Positions 24,347-33,092 of a stretch of DNA of 64,000 nt are shown in pieces. The stretch is taken from positions 44,977 through 108,976 of the forward strand of contig PCTW01000038.1 in assembly GCA_002786715.1 (NCBI GenBank), in the 5' to 3' direction. Origin of the DNA: Bdellovibrio sp. CG22_combo_CG10-13_8_21_14_all_39_27 (lineage in GTDB: Bacteria > Bdellovibrionota > Bacteriovoracia > Bacteriovoracales > Bacteriovoracaceae). A program made the translations under genes and the position numbers. The notes under the pieces were generated by a model. That model did no database searches and was not told where the DNA came from. It saw only the letters and a program-made list of their open reading frames with translations. Numbering within the stretch: the stretch's first letter is position 1; each line of letters opens with the position of its first letter.

Positions 24347-24576
24347 ACGATAAAAAAAGTATTTCATCATTGAAAATACCCCAAAAGTCCCCATTGTCAG
24401 AGTTTGACACCATTAACAGCACTTTCGGGTGTCGCCATACGAATCCAGATATTTGTAGTTCAAACCAATTAGAGAAGGTTTGTGCATTTGTATGTAAGGA
24501 CTCGATCTGTCGTAGACCTCCTCGCTCTTGGCCGACAATTTTTTCTCAATTAAAAGAAGGTAAAGATGGAGCTTAA
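24343..24576 (+). CDS. Small cysteine-rich protein encoded between hsdM and hsdS
   Basis: 77 residues, coupled to hsdM by an ATGA overlap and overlapping hsdS by 11 bases, so it is translated as part of the operon. Residues 29-65 carry six cysteines and a Pro/Trp end: CRHTNPDICSSN, KVCAFVCKDSICRRPPRSW. The spacing suggests a small metal-binding or disulfide-stabilised domain. I recall similar small proteins in other type I operons but no assigned function. It might bind DNA, HsdM or HsdS, or be a regulator of restriction; none of this is shown by the sequence. Confidence 0.8.
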   Translation: MNDKKSISSLKIPQKSPLSEFDTINSTFGCRHTNPDICSSNQLEKVCAFVCKDSICRRPPRSWPTIFSQLKEGKDGA

Positions 24577-25747
24577 TTACACTTATCCCTGGAAATCAAA
24601 AAAGATTTTTGATTTTGTACTTGAAAAGTGTTCAGGCGTTGCTATTAATCCAAGCGAGTTTAAATCATCGGGTTTCTTAGTTGCCCATAAAGGGGATGTT
24701 TCTTATAGTGGTTATCTTGATCTTTCTGTGCGTCCTAGTAGATTTGTTGAAATTGAGTGCGCTCAAAAAAATAAAAATTCAGTTGTCGATGATAGTTGGC
24801 TAATTGTTTCTCTAAGAGACCTTGTTCCATCGGCTCCTCAACTTGGAATAATAAATTCTTTGCGTGCTAACTCAAAAGTACTTCTTGCGCAAGGAACTTT
24901 CGGGATAAGGCTTGATAAGTTTCAGGTTGATCCAAAATATATTGTTTATCAATCTATATCTACCCAATATAGAAAAGCCATGTCTGGATCAGCTGTCGGA
25001 AGTACTCAAAAGCACCTAAGAAGTACAGAATTTCTACAGGTGCGCATACCGTTGCCTCCAAAAAAAGAACAAGAAGCCATCGCCAACGCACTTTCCGATG
25101 CCGACGCTTATATTGAATCGCTTGAAAAACTCATCGCCAAAAAACGCCTGATTAAAAAAGGGGCAGTCCAAGAACTTCTTAGTGGTAAACGCCGACTGAG
25201 CGGCTTTAGCAAAAGTTGGTCAGAGGAAAACATTGAAAACGTTTGTGAAGTTACAACAGGCTCAAAAAATACTCAGGATCGAATTGAGGATGGAGATTAC
25301 CCATTCTTCGTACGCTCTCAAACAATTGAAAGAATTAACACTTACTCATTTGATGGTGAAGCTGTTTTGACTGCTGGAGATGGAGTTGGCACGGGCAAGG
25401 TATTTCACTACATAATGGGAAAGTTTGATGTACACCAACGTGTCTACCGAATGTCAAACTTTAGTGAAGATGTTGATGGTTACTATTTCTTTTTGTTCTT
25501 TAGTGAGAATTTCTATGACCGAATTATGCAAATGACGGCGAAATCGTCTGTTGATTCAGTCAGAAGAGAAATGATTACAGAAATGAAAATAAAATTCCCT
25601 GAAATTAGAGAACAAAAAGCTATCGCTCAAGCATTGAGAGATTTAGATCAGGATCTGAAAGTATTTGAAGCCAAGTTACAAAAAGCTCGCCTCCTCAAAC
25701 AAGGCATGATGCAAGAGCTACTAACAGGAAGGATTAGGTTAGTATGA
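24566..25747 (+). CDS. hsdS: Type I restriction-modification specificity subunit S
   Basis: 393 residues with the usual two target-recognition domains and two conserved helical spacers. The first spacer is LPPKKEQEAIANALSDADAY with EKLIAKKRLIKKGAVQELLSG after it (about 168-213). The second is IREQKAIAQALRDLDQDL to MMQELLTGRIRL at the end. The first recognition domain is about residues 1-165, the second 215-340. HsdS sets the split recognition sequence for both methylation and cleavage. It overlaps hsdR by 4 bases. Confidence 0.94.
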   Translation: MELNYTYPWKSKKIFDFVLEKCSGVAINPSEFKSSGFLVAHKGDVSYSGYLDLSVRPSRFVEIECAQKNKNSVVDDSWLIVSLRDLVPSAPQLGIINSLRANSKVLLAQGTFGIRLDKFQVDPKYIVYQSISTQYRKAMSGSAVGSTQKHLRSTEFLQVRIPLPPKKEQEAIANALSDADAYIESLEKLIAKKRLIKKGAVQELLSGKRRLSGFSKSWSEENIENVCEVTTGSKNTQDRIEDGDYPFFVRSQTIERINTYSFDGEAVLTAGDGVGTGKVFHYIMGKFDVHQRVYRMSNFSEDVDGYYFFLFFSENFYDRIMQMTAKSSVDSVRREMITEMKIKFPEIREQKAIAQALRDLDQDLKVFEAKLQKARLLKQGMMQELLTGRIRLV

Positions 25748-28700
25748 GTGATTTAATAGGAAAGCCAGAGAGGGCGACACAGAATCGAATTGTAGAGCTT
25801 TTTAAAAATGAATTGGCTTATCGCTACCTCGGTAACTGGGAAGAGCGAGAAAATAATAGCAACATAGATGAAAGTCTCTTGTCTGGGTATTTAACGAAGT
25901 CTGGCTATAAACAAGATCAAATCAACAAAGCCATTCAAGCTCTCAAGGCTGAGGCCAATAATTTTAACCGCTCCCTTTATCAAAACAATAAAGAAGTTTT
26001 CTCACTGCTTCGCTATGGAGTTTCAGTCAAAACTGATGCAAGTAAGATCGGTGAGACTGTTAAGTTTATAAATTGGGCCGAGCCTGAGAAAAATGACTTT
26101 GCTGTTGCGGAAGAAGTGACACTCAAAGGTAAAAACGAGCGCAGACCTGATTTAGTTCTCTATATCAATGGTATCGCTTCAAGTGTGATTGAGCTTAAAA
26201 ATAGCAGAGTCAGTATCGGTGATGGGATCAGGCAACTTCTTTCTAATCAAAAACCAGAATTTAATGAATGGTTCTTCACAACGGCACAAATTTTATTTGC
26301 TGGAAATGATACCGAGGGTCTTAAATACGGAACGATCAATACTTCAGAGAAATTTTTCCTCACATGGAAAGAAGATGAAGAGGATAACACTCGCTTTAAG
26401 CTTGATAAGTACCTCTTAAAGATGTGCAGAAAAGATCGTCTTTTAGAACTTATTTATGACTTTGTTTTATTTGATGGCGGAGTCAAGAAGCTTCCTAGAG
26501 TCCATCAGTATTTTGGAGTGAAAGCCGCTCAGGATTTCGTGAGACGACGTGAAGGTGGGATCATCTGGCACACTCAGGGCAGTGGTAAGAGTATTGTGAT
26601 GGTGATGATTGCTAAATGGATTTTAGAGAATAACTCTAAGGCCCGTGTGGTTGTTATCACGGATAGAGAAGAGTTAGATGAACAGATTTCAGAGCGAGTA
26701 TTTAAGCCTGCTGGTGAAACTATCTATCGGACTAAAAGCGGAAGAGATTTGATGTCTAATCTTGCTCTGCCAACTCCAAGACTACTTTGTACATTAGTGC
26801 ATAAATTTGGACAGCGTGGAGTTGAAGACTGGGATGGCTTCATTGAAGAGATGAAGACGCAGCCTAGTAAGACTGTGGGAGAGTTGTTTGTCTTTGTGGA
26901 TGAGTGTCACCGGACTCAAAGTGGGAAACTGCATGAAGCCATGAAGGTTCTTATGCCTAATGCGACATTTATTGGTTTTACAGGAACGCCACTTCTTAAA
27001 AAAGATAAAGAAACCAGTTTAGAAATCTTTGGTCGATACATTCATACCTATAAATTTAGTGAAGCGGTGGATGACAAGGTTGTCTTAGATTTACTTTATG
27101 AGGCCCGTGATATTGATCAGGAACTTGGTTCGGAAGATAAAATTGATAGTTGGTTTGACGCTAAAACACGAGGGCTTAATAACTGGCAAAAAGATGAGCT
27201 GAAAAAACGCTGGGCGACGATGCAAAAACTGATGAGTTCACGCTCACGCATGGAAAGAGTTGTGTCAGATATTGTTTTTGATTTTAGCGTTAAAACAAGA
27301 CTCAACAATGACAAAGGAAATGCCATCTTAGTGGCTGGAAGTATTTTTGAAGCTTGTAAGTATTTTAATCTTTTTCAAAAAACGGTCTTCAAAGGAAAGT
27401 GCGCCATCATCACGTCTTATAATCTTGATAAGAAAGACACAACCGTAGAAGAGACAGGTGCCAATAATGAAACTGACAGACAGTTCATATACAATACCTA
27501 TAACGAACTCTTAGAAGATGTGCAGCCTCTGCCAAATCTCAATAAGACAGAAACTTATGAGAAACAGAAGAAGAAGCTCTTTATCGAAGAGCCTGCGAAC
27601 ATGAAGCTTCTCGTGGTTGTGGATAAGCTTTTAACGGGCTTTGATGCTCCATCTTGTACTTATCTATACATCGATAAGAGTATGCAGGATCACGGCCTAT
27701 TTCAGGCGATTTGCCGCACTAATCGTCTTGATGGTGATGATAAAGAGTTTGGCTATATTGTGGACTATAAGGATTTATTCAAGAAAGTTGAAAAAGTTAT
27801 TTCGGTTTATAGTTCAGAGTTGGATACCAGTGCAGAAGGAGCAGACCCCGAAATTTTCATGAAATCGAGAATTGAAAAGGCCCGTGAGAAGCTCGATGAA
27901 GCTGAGAATAAAATCTTTCATCTACTTGAACCAATACCGCAGCCTAAAGGTGAACTGGAAAGTATTCATTACTTCTGTGGTAATACAGAAATTGTTTCTG
28001 ATTTGATGGAGCGAGAGCCTCTAAGGTCAACTCTTTACAAAGAGGTTGCTAACTTCACGAGGGCCTTTGCAAATCTATCAAATGATATGGATGAAGCTGG
28101 ATACACCAAAGATGAAATTGGTCGTATTAAGTCCATGCTGACTCAGGCAGTTGATCTGAGAAATCTTATTCGCAGAGCAAGCGGTGAAGAGATTGATCTT
28201 AAAGCCTATGAGGCCGATATGAGGCATCTTATCGATACCTATATTGAAGCTTCTGATCCTAGAAAAATCTCTGTGTTTGAAGATGTTCCACTTATTGAGT
28301 TGATTGTGAAGTCTGGTATCGCTGATGCGATGGCCCAGAAGTTTGGGAATAAGCAGCCTAAGGATAATAAATCGGTGGCCGAGATAGTTGAGAACAATAT
28401 CAGAAGTAAAATTGTTAAAGAGCATCTCAATGACCCCGCTTATTACGATCGTATGTCACAACTTTTGGATGAAGTTATTAAGTTAAGAAAAGAGAATGCT
28501 GATAATTACGAAGAGTATTTAAAGAAAGTCGCTGAGCTTGCTAAGCAAGTTCAAAGTGGTGGATTGTCATTGGCACCTTCAACCATCAAAACTCCAGGCC
28601 AAGCTGCTCTTTACAACAATCTAGGTCAAAACGCTGAGCTTGCTCTTAAAATTGATTCAGAAGTGAAAAATAAGAGACCTGATGCTTGGAGAGGCGTGAC

Positions 28701-28803
28701 AGCAAAAGAAAATGTGATTAAGGGAATACTCTGGAATATCCTGCAAGATGATGCTGAAGTTGAGCGAATTTTCATCATTATTTTTAATCACGAGGAATTT
28801 TGA
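25744..28803 (+). CDS. hsdR: Type I restriction enzyme subunit R
   Basis: 1019 residues. The N-terminal PD-(D/E)XK nuclease core is visible as RRPDLVLYINGIASSVIELK (Asp, then Glu-x-Lys, about 123-142). The translocase follows, with Walker A TQGSGKS near 277 and the DECH box VDECHR near 383, then motif III FTGTPLL and helicase C-terminal motifs (LLVVVDKLLTGFDAP; QAICRTNR). HsdR cuts DNA far from the site after ATP-driven translocation. It overlaps hsdS by 4 bases and the metallopeptidase gene by 4 bases. Confidence 0.96.
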   Translation: MSDLIGKPERATQNRIVELFKNELAYRYLGNWEERENNSNIDESLLSGYLTKSGYKQDQINKAIQALKAEANNFNRSLYQNNKEVFSLLRYGVSVKTDASKIGETVKFINWAEPEKNDFAVAEEVTLKGKNERRPDLVLYINGIASSVIELKNSRVSIGDGIRQLLSNQKPEFNEWFFTTAQILFAGNDTEGLKYGTINTSEKFFLTWKEDEEDNTRFKLDKYLLKMCRKDRLLELIYDFVLFDGGVKKLPRVHQYFGVKAAQDFVRRREGGIIWHTQGSGKSIVMVMIAKWILENNSKARVVVITDREELDEQISERVFKPAGETIYRTKSGRDLMSNLALPTPRLLCTLVHKFGQRGVEDWDGFIEEMKTQPSKTVGELFVFVDECHRTQSGKLHEAMKVLMPNATFIGFTGTPLLKKDKETSLEIFGRYIHTYKFSEAVDDKVVLDLLYEARDIDQELGSEDKIDSWFDAKTRGLNNWQKDELKKRWATMQKLMSSRSRMERVVSDIVFDFSVKTRLNNDKGNAILVAGSIFEACKYFNLFQKTVFKGKCAIITSYNLDKKDTTVEETGANNETDRQFIYNTYNELLEDVQPLPNLNKTETYEKQKKKLFIEEPANMKLLVVVDKLLTGFDAPSCTYLYIDKSMQDHGLFQAICRTNRLDGDDKEFGYIVDYKDLFKKVEKVISVYSSELDTSAEGADPEIFMKSRIEKAREKLDEAENKIFHLLEPIPQPKGELESIHYFCGNTEIVSDLMEREPLRSTLYKEVANFTRAFANLSNDMDEAGYTKDEIGRIKSMLTQAVDLRNLIRRASGEEIDLKAYEADMRHLIDTYIEASDPRKISVFEDVPLIELIVKSGIADAMAQKFGNKQPKDNKSVAEIVENNIRSKIVKEHLNDPAYYDRMSQLLDEVIKLRKENADNYEEYLKKVAELAKQVQSGGLSLAPSTIKTPGQAALYNNLGQNAELALKIDSEVKNKRPDAWRGVTAKENVIKGILWNILQDDAEVERIFIIIFNHEEF

Positions 28804-29519
28804 TGCAGATTGAATTTGGTGACATCGTCATCAATGTTACATTTAAAGAAATTAAGAACATTCACTTGAGTGTGAATCCCCCTTTTGGAGATGTTCGCAT
28901 TTCGGCTCCTTTAAAGATGAGTCCTGAAGCTCTTAGGGCCTTTGCGATATCTAAGATACCTTGGATTAAAAGTGAAAAAAAGAAATTCGTTGAACAAGAG
29001 CGTGTGCCAGAGCGTGAGTTTCTAAACAGAGAGAGTCATTATGTTTGGGGCAAGCGCTATTTGTTGGAGATTGTTGAAGTTGATCATTCCCCTGAAGTTG
29101 AACTGAAGCATTCCCATCTTTTATTGAAAGTTAAAGAGGGGACGAGTAAAGAAAAAATGAAATCCATTTTAGAAGAATGGTACAGAGAACAAATAAGATC
29201 TGCTGTTCCAGAATTAGTTGCAAAGTATTCATCAAGGCTCAATGTCAGTGTCGATAAGCTATTTGTTCAAGATATGAAAACTCAATGGGGAGGAAGTAAT
29301 CCATCTCGAAACAGCATTCGACTCAATACAGACTTGGCCCGTAAAGACCCATTGTTCTTAGAATATGTTGTTTTGCATGAGATGGTTCATTTACTTGAGC
29401 CAACTCATAATGTCCGGTTTGCGTCGCTAATGGATTTTTATATGCCGAATTGGAAGCAGTATCGAGATGATTTGAATAGACTTCCAATTAAATCTGAAAT
29501 GGGAAATCCTAGTATATGA
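28800..29519 (+). CDS. YgjP-like (DUF45/SprT-type) metallopeptidase
   Basis: 239 residues. The C-terminal catalytic region reads VVLHEMVHLLEPTHNVRF, with the zinc motif HEMVH near residue 192 and a third His in THN. The N-terminal region (FKEIKNIHLSVNPPFGDVRI) matches the start of YgjP-like proteins. Genes of this family very often close type I restriction operons, although the role in restriction is not established. It overlaps hsdR by 4 bases. Confidence 0.9.
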   Translation: MMQIEFGDIVINVTFKEIKNIHLSVNPPFGDVRISAPLKMSPEALRAFAISKIPWIKSEKKKFVEQERVPEREFLNRESHYVWGKRYLLEIVEVDHSPEVELKHSHLLLKVKEGTSKEKMKSILEEWYREQIRSAVPELVAKYSSRLNVSVDKLFVQDMKTQWGGSNPSRNSIRLNTDLARKDPLFLEYVVLHEMVHLLEPTHNVRFASLMDFYMPNWKQYRDDLNRLPIKSEMGNPSI

Positions 29520-29620
29520 GAGGAAATAATCGTTTAGAATTTAAAGGCTTGAACAGTTCGATTATTCATTTGCAAACTCTTGATTGTGAGAATGATAGGC
29601 TTAAAAATGTTCATGATTAA
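29516..29620 (+). CDS. Possible 34-residue coupled ORF after the metallopeptidase gene
   Basis: ATG at 29516 overlaps the preceding stop as ATGA, the same coupling used by every junction upstream in the operon, and the frame runs to 29620, three bases before the next gene. The product (MRGNNRLEFKGLNSSIIHL at the N-terminus) matches nothing I know. It may be chance. Confidence 0.25.
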   Translation: MRGNNRLEFKGLNSSIIHLQTLDCENDRLKNVHD

Positions 29621-29623
29621 GCA

Positions 29624-30553
29624 ATGAAATTAATTAACCTTATAGAAGAACACGAAAGATATTTTTTAATAGTAAAAAAGAGGTTTTACTTCTTAGAGAA
29701 TATTTTAAAAGAACTTGATTCAACAACGAAATCAAAACGATTCAATATTCGCGGTGATGTCATATATCAAATGCTACGGGATAGTTACTCTATGTTAGTT
29801 ATAGATCTTGCGAGTATTGGTAGAGGGATGATTAGGAAAAAAGGCTTTTTCCGTAAGTTGCCAAATTTTGCTAAGGAATTAGAAAAACCTACTCAAAAGT
29901 TAATTGCCAAATCTTACTTCGCAGCTCATCAAAGGCAGGACTCTTTTCTTGAATCCTTAATTTTGAAATCATGTCTTGAATCTTATGGAAGGCTTTTTCC
30001 TGGCTGTATTAGTAAAGGCAAAAGTATGCCTACTCAAGATGATTTTAATGATCTAAAAGAGAATTTTTATTCTATTTGTGAAGCGATTATAAAAGATAGA
30101 GATAGAAATCGAGCCCATAGTTATGAAAATGCAGAGACTCGTAAAGAATCTGTTCGGTTGCTTACAATAAAAGATCTTGAGGAAAAGTTTTTCAAATTAG
30201 AAAAGTTAATGAATGACCTTCGTCTTATTTGTTCTAATTCTAGCTACGGTAGTAATGATGTTAATTTTAGTAATTCAGAAGGGATGGCTAAAAGTATCGT
30301 TGATCTGATATTAATAGGGGATCATAACAGCATTAACATCGCTTTTGGTATTTCTCAAGATATGAAGGATTCTTTCGGAATTTACCCATATGAATATAGA
30401 AATCCTTATTATGAAGAATTACACTACAGACATGAAAAAAAGATTCAGTATATAAACGAAGAAGAGGCAAGGAAATTTAGGGAAATCCATGGTGATTATT
30501 CAAAAATTAAATTACCAATAGTTTCGCTAAATTTTGAAATTATAGTTAAATAA
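29624..30553 (+). CDS. Unknown helical protein, possibly HEPN-like
   Basis: 309 residues, strongly helical in its first two thirds. It contains IIKDRDRNRAHSYEN (about 160-174), which fits the Rx4-6H motif of HEPN ribonucleases, with a polar residue pattern similar to AbiU2-like HEPN proteins. The C-terminal third is rich in Tyr and Glu. It directly follows the type I restriction operon and could be an additional defence or abortive-infection gene; this rests on one motif and on position. Start ATG at 29624 has no strong ribosome-binding site. Confidence 0.5.
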   Translation: MKLINLIEEHERYFLIVKKRFYFLENILKELDSTTKSKRFNIRGDVIYQMLRDSYSMLVIDLASIGRGMIRKKGFFRKLPNFAKELEKPTQKLIAKSYFAAHQRQDSFLESLILKSCLESYGRLFPGCISKGKSMPTQDDFNDLKENFYSICEAIIKDRDRNRAHSYENAETRKESVRLLTIKDLEEKFFKLEKLMNDLRLICSNSSYGSNDVNFSNSEGMAKSIVDLILIGDHNSINIAFGISQDMKDSFGIYPYEYRNPYYEELHYRHEKKIQYINEEEARKFREIHGDYSKIKLPIVSLNFEIIVK

Positions 30554-30636
30554 TTGTTTAATTTTTACACTACATTTTAATGGAAAGTAATTCTAGTCTT
30601 ACACACTTTTCTTTTGAATAAGTAAGTTGATATAGT

Positions 30637-31008
30637 TCAGTTATTCATTGCCTTTTTCTTAAAAATATTCTCCCCATGCCACTTTAGAAATTTTTGATGA
30701 GGTAAAAAGTTGTCGTCGAGGATGGAGTCGGTGATGGCTTGGCCTTTGAATGGTTCGAAGAAGAGGTCGGATCTTTTGTCGAGCAGAAGGCTTGAGCTCA
30801 AGATGATTTTGTAATTGGGGTCGAGGCTCCAGACACCTTTGTCAAAAGTGTAGTGGTGAGTGGGACAGAGGGAGAGGCCGTTTTGTTCGGTACAGGGGCC
30901 GCCGCGGGCCTTCCACATGATGTGGGCGGCTTCCATTGAGAGGTCGTTGTGATTGAGTTTGATTTTGAGATGGCAAAAGGCGCAGCGGTTGTCGTAGATG
31001 GCGAGCAC
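30637..31008 (-). pseudogene. C-terminal HNH endonuclease fragment
   Basis: The frame gives YDNRCAFCHLKI, then SMEAAHIMWKARGGPCTEQNG and LCPTHHYTFDKG, a complete HNH domain. The in-frame sequence upstream of the GTG at 31008 still reads like protein (CDAQLTRTKRDPLFRKRV), as in the linker of larger HNH restriction enzymes, but it meets a stop at 31090-31092 with no start codon. The gene is therefore the tail of a longer endonuclease whose beginning has been lost. Part of the fragment is noticeably G+C-rich. A short product from GTG 31008 remains possible. Confidence 0.75.
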
Positions 31009-31167
31009 ACGCTTTCGAAAGAGGGGATCGCGCTTAGTACGTGTCAGCTGAGCATCACAGTTAGATTGATTTAATTCTGAAAAATAAGTCTAAATTTAGA
31101 CTCACACATTGAGATCTTTTCCAAAAAAGTTCTTCCGTTTGATAAAAGGTCAGATTGGAGGATTTCT

Positions 31168-31549
31168 ATGAAGATGGAATTGGTAAGTTCGAAGATTGAA
31201 AATTCAATTGTGATAACAAAGAGTTGGAAGATTTGCGACCACAAATCTACTAAGCTATCAAAAATACAAAAGAAGAAACTTGCCGTATTTTTTTACTGAA
31301 AATGGTGTGGCCATGCTGTCAAGTGTTCTCAATTCAAAAGTGGCAGTTCAAATCAATATCGAGATCATGCGAATTTTTACTAAGCTTCGAAGTTTTAATG
31401 CAATTGGGGAAGAGCGTGATTTGAAAATGAAAAGGTTCGAGCAAGATACGAAGAAACTATTCAAACTTGTTTTCAAAAAACTCGATGAACATGATCATTT
31501 GCTCAAATCGCATTTACATGGTGACCGCAAAAAGATTAGACTTCGTTGA
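31168..31549 (+). pseudogene. Broken ORF6N-domain gene
   Basis: The start MKMELVSSKIENSIVITKS after TTGGAGGATTTCT is a normal ORF6N beginning, and the end from 31280 (PYFFTENGVAMLSSVLNSK, VQINIEIMRIFTKLR) is a normal ORF6N C-terminal half. The middle is missing and out of frame: ELEDLRPQIY appears in a second frame, followed by a stop, and the frame shifts again at AAGAAACTTGCCG. Compare the intact relative at 32410-32928. ORF6N proteins are DNA-binding, phage-related. The stop is followed 8 bases later by the dispersed repeat. Confidence 0.8.
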
Positions 31550-31557
31550 AGCCCTAA

Positions 31558-31588
31558 AGCACCGCTTAAACGATTTGATCCAGGAGAG
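31558..31588 (+). repeat. 31-base dispersed repeat, copy 2
   Basis: Identical over all 31 bases to 6361-6391 (AGCACCGCTTAAACG at the left, GATCCAGGAGAG at the right), although 25 kb away. Here it lies between the stop of the broken ORF6N gene and the stop of a minus-strand gene. Confidence 0.85.
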
Positions 31589-31589
31589 A

Positions 31590-31889
31590 TTAGTACAGCA
31601 GTTCTTCAAGATTTATTAGTTTATTTTCTTTGAAAATTCTTTCTTTCGATTTCTCATCGATGTACTGAAATTTAACTCTCAGCTCTCGAATGGTTCCTTG
31701 AAATAATCCCTTTTGTTTGGCAGTTAGGCCTCTTGATAAAAATTGAAGATAGAGTGATCTGATAAGTGATATTTGAGTAGGGATATCGAGCATGACATCA
31801 ATATTTTCTTTTAGAACTTCAATTCCAGTTTCTTGTGAATGTATTAATTGAATTTTTAGTAACTTATCCAATCTTTCAAGTTTTCTCAT
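31590..31889 (-). CDS. Small helical protein of unknown function
   Basis: 99 residues, almost entirely helical and charged (MRKLERLDKLLKIQLIHSQ, SLIRSLYLQFLSRGLTAKQK). No family recognised and no strong ribosome-binding site. It is flanked by the dispersed repeat (2 bases after its stop) and by a cassette-end element at 31932. It sits in the small-gene array but on the opposite strand to most of its neighbours. Codon use looks like that of the neighbours. Confidence 0.55.
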   Translation of the reverse strand: MRKLERLDKLLKIQLIHSQETGIEVLKENIDVMLDIPTQISLIRSLYLQFLSRGLTAKQKGLFQGTIRELRVKFQYIDEKSKERIFKENKLINLEELLY

Positions 31890-31931
31890 TGTTAAACATT
31901 ATCAAATATAGATTTTAATTCAAACTTTAAA

Positions 31932-31964
31932 ATTCCAACACGTTTTTACTTAAACAGTGCTTCA
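31932..31964 (+). repeat. Cassette-end element, copy a
   Basis: ATTCCAACACGTTTTTAC followed by TTAAACAGTGCTTCA. The same pattern, GTTCCAACACCTTTT then CTTAAACA and GCTTCA, follows the stop codons of five other genes in 32.9-37.5 kb. The interval 31890-32136 otherwise shows no gene. Confidence 0.7.
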
Positions 31965-32136
31965 CTATTAGAAAGATATCTGGCTAAGTTTTCATATGTG
32001 AAATAGGTGGGCTTTTTGCTCCATATCTTCTGGCTATAATACTGCTTATCAATTAAAAGCTAATATCTAAAACACTGATACTATTGATCTTTTGCGTTTG
32101 ATCTCAACGAGTAAGATCAGTTATTATGGAGGTAAC

Positions 32137-32367
32137 TTGGACATAATGATGAATCAAAGTTTAAATCAAAAAGCACTTACCCTTTTGCCGAAGTTTAGTA
32201 GCGAGCTCGAGGCTAAGTTGTATTTTTCTAGTGAATTGGAGCGGATTGAAAGTGAATTCAAACTTCCTCCGGAGGAACTGACTCTATTGGCAGAAACTCA
32301 ACCTAATAACACAAGACTTCAGCTATATCTTCGCTGTGATCGTGCACTTGCTCTTTTAAACCGGTAG
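32137..32367 (+). CDS. Small unknown protein
   Basis: 76 residues from TTG at 32137, chosen because GGAGG lies 4 bases upstream; ATG codons at 32146 and 32149 are alternatives. The product is acidic and helical (FSSELEAKLYFSSELERIES, ELTLLAETQPNNTRL, LYLRCDRALALLNR). No family recognised. It is followed by the ORF6N gene 42 bases later, preceded by AGGAGG, and may be its partner in a small module. Confidence 0.55.
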   Translation: MDIMMNQSLNQKALTLLPKFSSELEAKLYFSSELERIESEFKLPPEELTLLAETQPNNTRLQLYLRCDRALALLNR

Positions 32368-32409
32368 TTCCTTGTGACTAAGCATGGATGGAATACTTAG
32401 GAGGTGAAG

Positions 32410-32928
32410 ATGGGGGAGTTAACTGCGATAAAAATCGAGGCCATGATTTTCCAAGTCCGAAGTGTAAATGTTATTTTAGATACAGATCTAGCAAAATTGT
32501 ATGGTGTAGAAACGAGAATATTAAATCGAAATGTGAAAAGGAATTTAGAAAAATTCCCTGAGGATTTTCTTATCAAACTATCAAGCGAAGAATGGGAAAA
32601 CTTGAGATCCCAAATTGGGATCTCAAGTTCATATGGCGGTAGAAGATATACCCCATATGCGTTTACTGAATATGGGATTGCTGCGCTTTCTGGAGTGCTA
32701 AATAGTCCCGTTGCAATTGAAGTTAATATCAGGATCATTCGAGCTTTTGTTAATATGAAAAAATCCAAAACAGAAGGTTATGATATTTTTCAGAGAATCT
32801 TGAAACTCGAAAGTGATTCAGAGGAATTCGTTCAAGTCTTTGAAATCATTTTTGAGAAAATAGATAAACTTCAACTTCAATTGCCTTCACATCCTAAAAA
32901 TCGAAAAAAAATAGGATTAATCAAATAG
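32410..32928 (+). CDS. ORF6N-domain DNA-binding protein
   Basis: 172 residues from ATG at 32410 with AGGAGGTGA immediately upstream. The ORF6N domain covers about residues 8-110: IFQVRSVNVILDTDLAKLYG, ETRILNRNVKRNLEKFPEDF, RRYTPYAFTEYGIAALSGVL. The C-terminal region is a coiled coil (ILKLESDSEEFVQVFEIIFE). ORF6N proteins are phage- and plasmid-associated regulators or anti-repressor-like proteins. The stop TAG overlaps the first base of a cassette-end element. Confidence 0.9.
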   Translation: MGELTAIKIEAMIFQVRSVNVILDTDLAKLYGVETRILNRNVKRNLEKFPEDFLIKLSSEEWENLRSQIGISSSYGGRRYTPYAFTEYGIAALSGVLNSPVAIEVNIRIIRAFVNMKKSKTEGYDIFQRILKLESDSEEFVQVFEIIFEKIDKLQLQLPSHPKNRKKIGLIK

Positions 32929-33002
32929 TTCCAATATCTTTTTGCTTTAACGCTGTTTCATCATTCATAAGTCGTTTTCAAAGGTGCCAATATGTCACCT
33001 TT
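32928..33002 (+). repeat. Cassette-end element, copy b, with palindrome
   Basis: GTTCCAATATCTTTTTGC, then TTTAACGCTGTTTCAT begins at the stop codon of the ORF6N gene. Downstream AAAGGTG (32980-32986) and CACCTTT (32996-33002) form a perfect 7-base inverted repeat. Copies c and f have a palindrome of different sequence in a comparable place. Confidence 0.7.
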
Positions 33003-33092
33003 AGCAAATCATCTCCTTGGATCAAATTTTTCATTGCCTTGATAATGCGTGCGGAATAATGCACATTCTTATTCTGAACGTAGGAAATAAAA

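Noticed and set aside
24343-24576. Treating the small ORF between hsdM and hsdS as an hsdS N-terminal fragment
   Set aside because: It is in a different frame, has its own start overlapping hsdM, and has a Cys-rich sequence unlike any target-recognition domain.
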